Source of the DNA: Azolla pinnata
Lineage: Eukaryota; Streptophyta; Polypodiopsida; Salviniales; Salviniaceae
Assembly (NCBI GenBank): GCA_037176905.1
Contig: JBBBWG010005557.1
Coordinates: 1-62,253, forward strand
DNA length: 62,253 nucleotides
Reading direction: 5' to 3'
Each line of letters opens with the position of its first letter. The stretch's first letter is position 1. The notes below the pieces were generated by a model. The model ran no database searches. It was not told where the DNA came from and worked only from the letters and a program-made list of their open reading frames with translations. Made by a program: the position numbers and the translations under genes. Of the stretch, positions 22,800 to 35,500 are shown piece by piece.

Positions 22800-24826
22800 T
22801 AGAGAGAAAGAGAAACAGGGCGGAGTGGAGTCTCTGTGGCCCTGGGAGGATTAAAGAAGTCCACGGATTCTTTGTACCAAAAGATTCAGGGCAGAGTCGG
22901 GGCTCCCTGGATTTGGAACGGAAGGGATTGTGCAGATGCAGAGCAGCCCTTCTGGGGGGGTGATGATGGACAGATCTGAGGGAGAACAGGAGGCAGAGAG
23001 GGAGAGACAGAGACAGAGAAGAAGGAAGAAAAACGCAGAGAAATGGCGATGGCGATGGCGAGCTTGGCTCTACAAACTCAGAAAGAAAAGACAGTTAAAT
23101 TTTGGTGGAGACGAAGATAAGATTTTAAGTTAGCAGGAAAATTAAAATAAATAAATAAATAAATAAATGCGATGGGAAAATGCAATTAATTGGTTTTCCT
23201 TTTTTTTTCTAAAAGAGAGAGAAAAAATTATTATGAAAAATGCCCCTGTATTTTATTCCAGAAATGCCCCTGGAAGATATTTCAGCCCAAGAACAATTTT
23301 TTTCCTAGGCTGAAGAAAATAAAGAAGAGGGGAAATTTTAATTAATTGATTGATTTTCTTTTGTGAATATGGAGAACAATGCCCTTCTCAGATGCTCCTG
23401 GAAGATATATTTTTCTTCTTTGTAATACATACATGTATGTATTAAAACAACTGTACAAAAAAACTTTGATGCTTGAGAGAAAACTAGCGATATGACAAGG
23501 TCCAACCTTCTAAGGTGTTATAATGCTTAATTGTATTAATATAGATTTATTTTATAACAAAGTTCTCATACAACATAATTGTAAAAATTGTCAAATCAAC
23601 TTGTCAAATCAACTTATCAAATCAACCTTCATTTTATTTTATATATTTGTTCAGATACTCTGGAAAGCTTATGAACCATTTCTCAAGTTTCAACTATACC
23701 ACATGCCCAAGTATATACAGCAATCAAACATAAACTTATACGATGGGGCTCACAAAACTCTATCACCTTTAATGAAAACCCATCGAATACGTGACAAAAC
23801 ATTTCCAATCAACAAAATTGCAACTATGATATAACCATCCATATTGTTCTTGTTCTTGTTCTTCTTCTATTGTCCATGGAAACCTTGCTTGTTCTCTTAT
23901 GCATCCGATGGGAGGATGGGAATGAGACACCTTCGGTTTCACATCAGCCAGACAACAGCATACCTAACTGTAATCGTGTCCTCGTCAGCGTCCAAGTAAT
24001 TTAGGCCCTATACCTCTTCTACCTTCGATTTGAAGAGTTGTACGAGCATGTACGTCGGTCGCCGTGCTCGAGGCTATGCCACAAGATAAGATGGGATAAA
24101 TGAGATTGGTTGGTACTTGGGAATGTCTAGGTGCATGCCAAGTGGTGCCTCTCTTTCCCCTCCGCCTTTGCCGCTACGAAATCGTTATCTCTTGTTTGTT
24201 TTTCATTTTTCTATTTCTTTTTTGTGCGCTAGATGATTGGGTATACATCTCACAATTGTATCTTTTGTCTCGTGGACCAGTTTTGGTCTTAGAAGATGTT
24301 CTTTCTTTCTTTCTTTCTTTATACTTCCCTAGGATAATATTGTTATCTCACACTCACAGTGCCGACGAAGAGTGCTTCTGTGGTCTCCCCACAGATCTAG
24401 CGCCTAGATCAACCAACAGTGCAAGGTTGCATTTTCTGATAATACTAAGAAACGACGACTATTAATGTGGGAATCGGAGACTTTCGAGTTGCTCCAAACC
24501 CTGTCGACGAAATGATAAAGCCTTTCATTGAAGTTATGGCCTCTCTTTGGGAGTTGACAAGTCAGACAGTTGTGCGTGACAACCTCAGTCTGATCGAGAA
24601 CTTTGAAGTTGTCTCTCTCCAATGGAAGCACTAATCGCATATGAACAAAGCATAATTCTTTTAATGTTCAATTAGTCGCTGGTGCCAGTTGAGGGTGCTC
24701 TTGTCACCGGGTACTACGAGCAGAATTTCATCGCGCTTGCTTAGAAGCACCAAGCCCTAAAATATCATTCAAATGATCGATCGTTGTGTATGAGGTGCCT
24801 AATGACGAACATTATATATCTATCTA

Positions 24827-24870
<44 letters not shown>

Positions 24871-26473
24871 GAAGAATTGTGGGCGCCCAGGGACCAATCG
24901 ACACAACGACACTCATGGCGCTCACAATGCCTATCGATCAACATCGATTCAGGGGGCATGTGCGAGTTCTCAAAATGCAATAACATTTTGAATGCGTTTT
25001 GTATGGCCGAATGCTTTGATATCTATGTTATTACGAATCTACTAATAATGAGCAATATTAGAGAGAAGAAAATAGATGACAGGTGATTAGCAACACAAAC
25101 CACCCTAGAGAGAACGACTAAAGACGAATTTAAATTACCCATTGTATCCTATTAACTTGCATTATATTTCGAAAGCTAATAGGTACATATCCGATCAGAA
25201 AGAGCCTAGCCTTAGCAAGAGAGTCTTTAAAGAGTCTATATGTATCGTAATGAAGGAGAGAGATAGTCAATTCCATTTATATAGGTTAATTTCTCGGTCA
25301 CTAGATACGCTCACATTTGTCCAATGACTATATGGGTTTGTCTTAGTACTAAGATTATCAGTTTCCCACTTAATTGTCTCTAAAACCATTCAAATTAGTG
25401 CTATAAATTGGTTCTCTAAGGTTATGCCCATAACATATGTATAGTAGATCTACACGTATTGACCAACCAAGGCACACATGTACACATGCACGTCCATAAA
25501 TATACCCAACACATATACACATATAGGAATAACTTGTACATGTAAAATAGACACTTGCACATACACATGCATTCGCATATGAGGTATATCCTACCCATTA
25601 AACCATTTAAATTAGCCTTATAAATCGGTTCGCGAAAGTTATGCCCAGAACATATGTACAACCGATATGCATCATAACCACACCATGCACATACACATAT
25701 GAGCACATACCTCTACATGTAAAATGGATGCATGCGCGTAGATATGCACCCACATATGAGCACATGAGATACCCTTATAAATAGCCTTATAGATTGGTTC
25801 GCTAAGGTTATGCCCATAACATATGTACAAATGGATTTGGATCATAACCGTACTCAATATACATACGCATATCAATACAGACATGTACATGTGCAATGGA
25901 TGATTGACGCATGTACATACATACGCATACACAGATCACATTGATGCATCCACATACATACGCATACGCATACGCATACGCATATAGGTAGACACTTGTT
26001 CATGTGCAATGGATGCACGTGTATGCACGACATGCATACATGCAGGCACAACATGCATGCACACATGCATACATACATGCATCCACGCACGCACCCATAC
26101 ATACATGCATACGCATATGCACACACCCATGCATGCATACATTCATACATGCACACACCCATGCATGCATACATACATGCATGCACACATATAGGTAGAC
26201 ACTTGTTCATGTGCAATGGATGCACGTGCATGCACGACATGCATACATGCAGGCACAGCATGCATGCACCCATGCATACATACATGCATACGCATATGCA
26301 CACACCCATGCATGCATACATTCATACATGCACACATACATGCATGCACACATACATGCGTGCACATACACATTCAAATGTGCATGTGGGCGATTTCGAG
26401 GTCGTGCTCATGTGAGGCCCTGCTTCTGCCACACCAACATCAGAACGAAAGACAGCGGAGGAAAGCTTCGGCC
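22800..26473. other. Gene-poor, AT-rich and repeat-rich interval
   Basis: Contains the MYB upstream region, short A/T-rich tracts, a (TA)n run (about 24830-24868) and a large CATA/TGCA-rich repeat field (25380-26390). No exon with a recognisable domain was found on either strand. Confidence 0.5.
25380..26390. repeat. ~190-bp direct repeats passing into a CATACATGCA field
   Basis: A segment around GGTTCTCTAAGGTTATGCCCATAACATATGTA recurs three times (about 25410, 25625 and 25795), each followed by CACATAC-rich sequence. From 25915 to 26370 the sequence becomes almost pure ATGCATACATGCA-type repeats. Within that, a block of about 200 bp starting GGTAGACACTTGTTCATGTG occurs at 25986 and again at 26193. 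The Met/Cys/His-rich frames are repeat artefacts. Confidence 0.85.
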
Positions 26474-29400
26474 ATGGCTACTGCCTCTGCTTGTAGTGCT
26501 AGCACTAGTACCACCAAGCTCCTGCAACTGCACCCTAACCAGGCCTCCCTCCTCCCAATTCATCATCGCCTGTTCCTCCGATCTCCTACGTCCTCTTCTG
26601 GTTCGTCTTCCTCCCTGCCCTCTCCTTCATTCACCTCTAGTTCGGAGCATTTCGGTTGTATAGATTGTTAATGGTGCTCGTTATATGTGGATTGCGATTG
26701 TCATTCTATTGTATGCGGCCTTCATGTTGGGATTTCTACTACTTGTTGTTGTATGTGGTCTCTGTCTGGATTGCTATTGTTGCTTGTATGCGATCTCTTC
26801 TGTGGATTGCTGTTGCTGCTCGTTGTATGTACGTGGTCTCTACTATTGTTGCTCATTGTATACGGCCCCTATTTGAATTGCCATTTTTACTCGTCGTATG
26901 TGGCCTCTATGTGCATCATTATCGACGGTTGATGTACGAAGTCTCTAGATGGATCGTCATGTATCTTGCGTGTGCATTTATGCATCACGATCGATTTTCT
27001 CGTGCTACTTTGTGCGGACTGTATGTGTATTTGTGCATGGTTGCAGGTCGCTGGCTGCTTGAGATCTGTCCGTCGATTGTACGTGCATTTGTGCATAGCT
27101 GTAGATTGCTGGATGCTTGAAATTTTCCTGTGGACTGTATGTGCATTTGTACATGGCTGTAGATTTCTGGATGTTCGAAATTTTTCTGTGAACTGTATGT
27201 ACATTGCTGGCTTCTTGAGATCTGTCTGTGGATTGTATAAGGATTTGTTTTTCTACACGGATCTTCTTTATCTTCATATATGGATTATATGTGGGATCAC
27301 GTGTGTACTGCCACTTCAGCAATGGTATCATAAAGAGCTCTCAACTTTTTATGACTATTGAAGATATGTTGGAGGGCTCTTAAATTTCATACGTCTTATT
27401 GTTTCTGGAGGATCGGCAATTGAAGTTTCACAGTTTAGTCACTTAATTGTGCAATCATTGTGCGTTTAACCTGTAAATGGATTTGAAGTTTCAAGGTAGA
27501 GATTCACCTCTGTATGACCTATCAGCCCTTGACATTGATGCTTATAGAGAGTATCATTATTTGCTACGTGTATAGATCTATCTCTAGCATATCCAATGAA
27601 TGATAAATAAAATTGTGCAGCCCAGGGCATTGCAAGTCATTGCTGTAGATAGATGGTGGACCATCTGATAAAGTATATTGTGTGATGAAGTAGAGAGACA
27701 TTTTATTGTCTTTAATAGGCAATATATTCCAGGTGACTGGAGATTTTTCGCGCAAACGTCTAGCTATATTGATAATAATCTATATACAGATAAACAACTA
27801 GAACCCAATTCAAAAACATACTCAAGAACCACTTGGACTGGATATTTTAGAACAGAAGGATTGGAACAGTGTAGTCTAGGAATCCTCTATGATGGGATAT
27901 GATGGATCTTATCTTCTTCAGATGGTCAGATCATGGATGGGATTCTTATTTTGCATGATCGAAGGTAGCTCAGATCCATCACATATTCATACAATGTGTA
28001 GCATGCACATAACATGCTCAATTCAACTTAGTTATGAATGCACATAACATGCTCTACTCAACTTACGTACGACTGAAGGCAATGTTCTCTGTGCATCTGC
28101 TCTCTTGCTTCTATCTGGATCCTCTTGTCAACACAATTACATGTGCACATGCCACTGGAAAATAAGCGAAATTGGATGCCACAGTATGGTTCGTACTATT
28201 CAAAAGTGAATCTGTTCCCTTGGTTTATCAATTAAACATGTTTCCATGCCAAACCTAAGGCACCCAAAGATGTGTCATTACCCTAGGAAGACATGCATCT
28301 CATTCGTCCCGATATCCTATCCTATGATCCATATACAGTATTTCTTGGTTTATGCTCTTCTGGTCACACTCTTGTTTCATGAGAACTGTATATACCTTTC
28401 CGAGAAGAACATATTTAGTCAGAAGCTCAACATAACAGCAACCTTGAAGATATGTTATTTCTACAGATTCACTGACAGATAGAATGGCTAACATCTTTGC
28501 TGATGGTTCTATAATGCAAGAAAATAAAATAGTTGATTTCTACTGCTATTTCAAAAGTGTGTTACTTCATAGCAAGAAAGCACAATTCTCTGACAGGTAA
28601 AATAACTTTCATCTTTACTGATGTTTTCACTATGCAGGAACAGAAACAAGCAAGAGTGCTGTAACACAATTGAAGGGTATGAATAATATCTATTAAAAAA
28701 ATTCCATTGACATGCTTTGTGATTAATAAATATTCAGTTAAGTTTTGGTTTCTAAAGGTGTTTAGTATAGGGACTGTAAACTTCTTAGCTGTCAGTGGGA
28801 TATCTCTATCTTTTTGGTTATATAAGCAATATTAATTACAATCAGCACACATACTAAACATACAGTAATCTTTATGCCAGCTCAATTATGGTTGTGGGTA
28901 CAACCCATCCTGGTATGGGTTGTAAAATAGAACCTATACTCCCCAGTTTTGGAATGTCACATGTATATTTAGACGCATTTTTACATCTTCCAAAGGTTTA
29001 TTTCCATGCGCTGTTATTGATACGTGCTCAAAACCTTGTCAACCATCTCCATCATCCATACATAATAGTGTAACATGTCTTTATGGCCTCTACAATTTCT
29101 CTTCTCTTCATGCAGTTAGCAGGTTAAAGCGGAGGACATTTATCGCAATGCCTGGTATTGTGGCATCTGCTGTGGCCACTTCGTATGTCCCAGCTAAAGG
29201 TAGATACCGGATGGAGTAGTGTGGATGTGTAGTCCTTATGCTGAGACGAATCCCTGGTCTTGAGTCTATAAGCTTTGAATTTGAATGAGTAGGGATGGAA
29301 ATGCTTCCTTACAAGCAAGAAGGATATAACTATTGGAATTGGAGGGGTCATAGGGTACACTATGTGGTCCAAGGAGAAGGCATCCCGGTTATCTTAATCC

Positions 29401-30485
29401 ATGGTTTTGGAGCATCTGCTTTTCATTGGAGGTAGACATGTTCATCCAATAAATCCCCTTCTTCATTTATTATATTTACTTGAGAGGATCATCACAATGT
29501 TCAATCATTGTTGTTCCCCTTTTTCCTGGAAATTATGAATATGTGAATTCCTTAAATATATGGATCAAGCTTCCCGCTTCACACCTGTCTGAAAGAAAAA
29601 CTTTACAGGTATAATATTCCGACTCTTGCTAAGAAGTACAAGGTTTATGCTATGGACCTGTTGGGTTTTGGATGGAGTGATAAGGCATTGATTGATTATG
29701 ATCCCTCTCTATGGAAAGACCAAGTGGCGGACTTCATTAAAGACGTTGTTCAAGACAAGGCTTTTCTCGTGGGCAATAGGTGAACGCACTACATACGTTT
29801 GTTATATATTTGTCCAATAAGACCAGTTTTTAGTAACGATGTGCTTCCGAGAGGAAATAAAATCAAGCAAGAGAAGGTACTGAACCTCATGTTTTTCACA
29901 TGAAAGCATTGGAGGCTTTACAGTGCTGAACACGGCAGCAAGCTATCCTGAGCTTGTGTCGGGTCTAGTGCTTCTGAATGCTTCAGGACAATTTGATAAG
30001 CCAGAGACGGAGAAGATGAAGGTTCTGGAAGAGAGCCCAATCCAAAAGTTGATTTTCAATCCAATTCGAGATTGGTTTCGGAAGATTGCTATCAGTTTCA
30101 CATATTGGCAGGCTAAACAGCCAGCACGAATCCGGTCTGTTCTCAATAATGCAAGTACTTCTTCATTACAACCATGTCATTTTTTCCTTTGGGGGTTGTG
30201 CTGGTATGATATCAAATAAAGCGCCTTTCTTTTGCCGTTCTTCAACACTTTTTTCAGGTCTACATCGATAAAACAAATGTAGATGATTACCTTGTGGACT
30301 CTATTGTGCATCCTACTGAAGATCCTCAAGCAGGAGAGGTCTATTTCAGGTAATAAAGAGAAACTTGCCATGGCTTCCATATAACATTATTATTGTAGGA
30401 GTTATCTAGAAGGTGAGAGAAATCCTGTGAGCTATTGGGACAGCCAATTCTAGGTTTTGTACAGTTTCTAAGTTGACCTTGGGTT

Positions 30486-30522
<37 letters not shown>

Positions 30523-31040
30523 TTATGCATGTAGATATGTATGTATGTATAAACATGGTTGAGCTAGCCTACTAGCATACATTTCCTTCAAGTTCATTCC
30601 AGACACAATAGATTGAATGTGGTTATCTAATATGGAGAGCCAGGTCCAATCAGACCATTACATATACAAAATTTGGTTGTTTTAAACACCAAGGAAAGTA
30701 TATTTTACCAGTGATCTTAGCAGTTGGGTATGGCTTTGCTTTAAAGTCACCTGAATAAAGGTCATGGTGTTTTCGTAGGTTGATGTCTGGATACCTCTTT
30801 CAGCCCTCGGAACTCACTTTAAACAAGCTTCTTGCAAAGCTTTCTTGCCCTTTGTTATTGCTATGGGGAGACTTGGACCCTTGGATGGGAAGAACAAAAG
30901 CAGATACAATGAAGTTGCTGTACCCTCAATCGTCTCTAGTGAGGCTGCAAGCTGGGCATTGTCCCCATGATGAAGCACCAGAATTGGTTAACAATTCCTT
31001 GATCGAGTGGATATCGTCAATCGAGTCGAGGAATACATGA
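26474..31040 (+). CDS. CLD1-like chloroplast alpha/beta hydrolase (chlorophyll dephytylase type)
   Basis: Eight exons: 26474-26600, 28638-28676, 29116-29199, 29293-29431, 29609-29779, 29907-30150, 30258-30349 and 30779-31040, giving 385 residues. The first about 42 residues are a Ser/Thr-rich probable transit peptide. The fold starts at YNYWNWRGHRVHYVVQGEG with the oxyanion loop LIHGFGASAFHW. The nucleophile is Ser187 (VGNSIGG, built across a splice junction), the acid is Asp330 or Asp332 (WGDLDPW), and the histidine is His359 (AGHCPHD). Blocks such as YAMDLLGFGWSDKAL, FWRKI/YWQAKQP-like and VYIDKTNVDDYLV match, as I recall it, Arabidopsis CLD1, which removes the phytol chain of chlorophyll during photosystem II turnover. 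Intron 6 begins with GC rather than GT (30151). Intron 1 is 2 kb and repeat-rich. Assignment to the CLD1 group is by remembered similarity; the hydrolase fold is certain. Confidence 0.88.
26990..27240. repeat. Degenerate ~64-bp repeats in CLD1-like intron 1
   Basis: Four or so diverged copies of a unit containing CTGTATGTGCATTTGTRCAT, GGCTGTAGATTGCTGGATGC and TTGARATYTGTCTGTGGA. Upstream (26685-26900) a related GTATGTGGTCTCTRYTRTTG motif repeats. All lie within intron 1. Confidence 0.7.
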
Positions 31041-31230
31041 CCAAGAACATGGCGTGTTGTATCAAAACCAATGATCGGTGAAGGTAGAACCATGCATATC
31101 TTCGTATATATACGGATTGTTGTACATTCCATACATGGTCATGGAATAGTATGTATAATTTTTTTCCGTGTACATTTTGCTCTGTATGATAAATTAGGAA
31201 TACAAAACATTTCTCACGATTGGTGAACAA

Positions 31231-31301
<71 letters not shown>

Positions 31302-32190
31302 TACTCTACCACCAAAACATAATCTAGCAAATCCAATTAACATCGCTTGCATGTTTTTCTCGATTAGAAATCAAAGGTGAACACTATTTGGCTCTAGATC
31401 AGCTAAAGCGGGTCATAACTATTCTCAAAATAGCAATGATAATGGATAAAATCATTGAGGAAATATATGCAAGAAAATGTATCCTAATGATCCTAACTCA
31501 TGTTGTGTTGATTAGGTGTTTGTTGCAGCCCCAAAAGTGGAGAACAAAGGGATGAGTTGGCTACATTAGTCCCCATAAGTGCATGTATAATTTTGCAAAT
31601 AACAACCCAAAAGTCCAAATAAGGACAAGTTTGGTGGTGGTAGAGTCATTGGGCTTAGCTTACATATTACTAGCGTCTTGCGCCGTATCAAGGAAAAACC
31701 CAACTCCTTGCACGACATCTAGCTCCGCATTGGCACATGTTTCAATCGTGGAAATGCTGCCACGGGCAAACGATGATGAGTGATCGGAGCTATTGGAGCT
31801 GCTCGATCTCAACAGCTTCATGACTTGCCTCTGCAAGCTTCATGCAATGCGACGATGGCACATATACACGATGCCAGAAGGCAGGAGAGCGGGAGAAAAG
31901 GAAAAACGGCAGGGCAAGAAGCTCGGCGCAGGGGCCAATAGCAGTAAGAAACAGCTCGCCTCCCCAACTCTAAACCCTAAACCCTAAACACGAAACCCTG
32001 GGACTTAAGAAAGGAGAAGCACTAAGACTAGTAGCCAATCTCTCAATTGCTTCGCCCCATATCCTAAACCCTAAACCCTAAACCTACACCCTGATTTTGC
32101 TTCAGCCAATACTGCTCAAGTTTTCATGGCAAGAAACAAACCAGATGAGGGGTATTTGTGAGATTACAAAAAGCTTCTTGGAACAACAGA
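31041..32190. other. Intergenic stretch with GA tract and two telomere-like patches
   Basis: 3' region of the CLD1-like gene. It contains a (GA)n run at 31236-31299 and short (CCCTAAA)2-3 patches at about 31968-31987 and 32062-32082. No coding exon is recognised. Confidence 0.6.
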
Positions 32191-32194
32191 GACA

Positions 32195-32482
32195 GAAAAA
32201 CCCTAGAAGAAACCCTAAAAAAACCCTAGAAAGAAACCCTAGAAGAAACCCTAAAAAAACCCTAGAAAGAAACCCTAGAAGAAACCCTAAAAAACCCTAG
32301 AAAGAAACCCTAGAAGAAACCCTAAAAAAACCCTAGAAAGAAACCCTAGAAGAAACCCTAAAAAACCCTAGAAAGAAACCCTAGAAGAAACCCTAAAAAA
32401 ACCCTAGAAAGAAACCCTAGAAGAAACCCTAAAAAAACACTAGAAAGAAACCCTAAAGAAACCCTGAAAAAACCCTAAAAGA
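32195..32482 (+). repeat. Telo-box-like CCCTAGAA/CCCTAAAA array ahead of the RRP12 start
   Basis: About 22 CCCTA cores in about 280 bp, arranged as a repeat of roughly 33 bp with three cores per unit (AAACCCTAGAAG, AAACCCTAAAAA, AACCCTAGAAAG). The array ends about 30 bp before the ATG at 32511. It contains many AAACCCTAA telo-box matches. Known: telo-boxes are enriched in promoters of plant ribosomal and translation genes. A short open frame crosses the array (32097-32300) with a basic repeating peptide; I treat it as a by-product. Confidence 0.8.
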
Positions 32483-32510
32483 AAAACAGACGCGAGCTTC
32501 TGCTGCTTCC

Positions 32511-35500
32511 ATGGCGATGGAGGAAGCCTGTGGAGTCGCCATGGACGCTGCCGGCGCCTGCGATGGGAACGACCACCAGGACCTCCACGCCTTCGTGCTC
32601 GCCCGCTTCGGGAATTCCGAGGCCCCGGAGCATCGCCATCTCTGCGCCGTCGTCTCCGCCATGGCCGACGTCATCCGGGAGCAAGGCCTCCCCCCCTCCC
32701 CCACCGCTTTCTTCGCCGCAGCCATGTCCGCTTTAGAAAGGCAGAGCAAGAGCAGCGAGCGCGAAACCGGTGGTGGCAGCAGCACGCACAAGAAGAACAA
32801 GATCGGCAAAAGCAGGAAGAGTAGGAGTAAGGATGGTACCAAAAGTGACGGTAATGGCTGCGGTGCTGATGATGACAGTAGCCTTGTTCTGATCCACAAT
32901 AAGGATGGTGATGGCGATGAGGATAGAGATGACCATGTCTCCACAGCTTTGTGTACATTCTTGGCTATGGTGCTTGTGAAGGTTCCTCACAATGTGTTGA
33001 GGTCGAAAGCTGTGGAAGGTCTCTCAATTTTGGTTGCAATCCTAGAGAATGAGAATGCCTCTGCTGGTACGCTCAAGCATGGGTTCACGTGCATCGCTGC
33101 ACTGTTACGAGCCGCGGACAAATCCAATTGGTCGAGCCTTGGCCCTGCTTTCAATGCTCTTGTCAAGCATTGCTTTGATCCGAGACCCAAGGTGTGCATG
33201 CAAATTATGGTTTTTTTTAAAAAGAATTTCATTGGTGAATCAAGTCTCCTTTTTGCTGTGTTTTTCATGTTTTATTTTCTGCTTTTTGTTCATAGATTAC
33301 GGATTGTTAATATTTCATCTATGAATTAGTTCTCCTCTCTGTAAGCTTTTTTTATCCAATGATATCCTTTTGCTTTCATACATTTTGCTAGCCAAGTTCC
33401 TTATCGATTTTCCTTATTTTTCTGTAGTCATTGCATTCCCTCATTAATTTGGGGGTATTCATCGAGTTCTTGCTCTGGATGCTGCAGAAACATTTGATTT
33501 TCTTTTGCAAGTGTTATTGATCGGCAGTAGTTCACCATTTGAAACCATGTTTCAAATTCATGAACATACATCCGAGTGCCTCTTAAATTGGAGAATTATC
33601 AAATTATAGTCTCCTATGCATTTGGACTTCCTAGCACAAAATTCATTCTTGCTGGCAATGGAAGTCCATACGTGATGGCGCATCCAAGAGGGAACCACAG
33701 GATCAGCTAATGAAGGACGTGCTACCTGTTTTCATTATTATATATATAACTGACAACCTCAAAAAATTACCTTGCTCCTAGTATTTTGTTAATGATGCAC
33801 AAGGTTGACACAGGTGCGGAAAAGGGCTCATGAATGTACAGCCGAAGCTCTTAGAGGACTTCAGGGTTCTGCTTCACTCACGGTGGCAAGTGATTCTATT
33901 GTTACATGGTTTGAGAAGTTATTCATGGCAGTAAGCCAAATAAAGGAAGATGAGAAATCCTCCGAGAACTCAGGCACCAGAGCAGCTCTTCAAATCCTGT
34001 ATCTCTTAAATGCATTGAAGCTTGTATTGCCTTCGATGTCAGGAAAGGCTATTGGGAAGCTCCTGGCACTCTTTACCAAGTTACTAGAGCTCCGGCAGGC
34101 CTTTCTCTCCAAGCAAATTTTGAATACATTGCAACCACTTTTCTTAAATAATGTGATGGATATCCCAGTTGGCATATTAACTGACTTGCTTGAAAAGATT
34201 GCTGGAATGCTATCTGAAGAAAAGAAGGGAGGTGATGAAAACATGGTTGCTGCGCGGGTCTTGAGGAATGGCTTGGAAAAACTTAATGCAATTGATCCAA
34301 AGGCTTGTGTTCTGAAGCTCCCATTAGTTTTTCAATCCCTTGCTGGTATGACATTACCTTTCTTATTTTCAAGCTTATTGCATGTTATTAGGATTAAATT
34401 TCAGACTAGATATCATGATTCCTATTCTAGACCTTGTTATTGAAGAATAGGTCATATGATGTTTAGCTCAAAGTGTACATATACATATTGTGGTGATATA
34501 GCAGAAAGGTTGCAGATAATCTAGTAACGGCCAAAGCTTTGTTTGTGGACACTTAGAATATTAAATATAGTTTTGCTCTCTACCACTCACCCGTTAACCT
34601 AAATTTTGACTTCTATATGTTATGAAAATGTGCATATTTTTCCAGGAATGCTCGCATTTCAGCAGGAGGAAGCGGTATATGCAGCAGGAGATTGTTTGAA
34701 GGGACTGATTGAAACCTGTATAAATGATTCTTTGATAAAAGAGGGGAATTCTCATTTACTGTCACAAGGAAAGTCGTCACCCAGTACAATTGGACGAGTT
34801 TGTGTAGTGGTGTGTAGCCTACTTGGTTATCAGTACACCAGTGCATGGGATGTTAGTTTGCAGGTTGCCACCACTTTATTTAATAAACTTGGTAAGTCGG
34901 ATAATTTTCACGTGTAGCATGGGCATCCTATAATTTTTATTTGGGTAATTAATAGAGATTTTACATGGTTTTCAGGTGAATCATCATTTTCTTTGATGCC
35001 TGATACTATTCAAGCCCTAGCTGACCTCGAGGCACTCTCTGATGAAAATATTACATGCCGTAAACAGGTATGTATTATTTTATAACGTATATTAAAATAT
35101 GATACATTTGATCACTTTGAGAAATTTATTGTTTGTATTTTATGGCTATGCAGTTGCATAAAACTGTGGGTGCAGCAATTGCTGCAATGGGCCCAGAGAA
35201 GTTCTTGAGATTGCTTCCGTTGCAACTTGATACTGATGATTTCTCAAATGGCCGGATTTGGCTGCTGCCTATACTCCGTCAGAATGTAGTTGGTTCTGAA
35301 CTGAAGTACTTTTCAGACAAAATTGTCCCTGTTATCCAGTCCCTAGGAGAGAAGATCAAGAAGGTTTTTGTGATGTTTTTACCTAGGCTAGGCTTGTTCA
35401 CATTATTTAGATGCTTGATTGGGTATTTGCTCTACTGTCCACAGTTTTCTGCGGAGGGAAAACCCACAACAGCCAAGAAAGCAGAAGCTCTTGTACATTC

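Noticed and set aside
23100-25380. Retrotransposon remnants
   Set aside because: AT-rich and gene-poor, but no reverse transcriptase, integrase or long terminal repeat pair could be recognised.
25422-26671. Met/Cys/His-rich open frames on both strands
   Set aside because: Artefacts of ATGCATACATGCA repeats, which have no in-frame stops.
32097-32300. 67-codon open frame with repeating NPRRNPKKTLER peptide
   Set aside because: Produced by the telo-box-like array. It could be an upstream ORF if transcribed, but no independent support.
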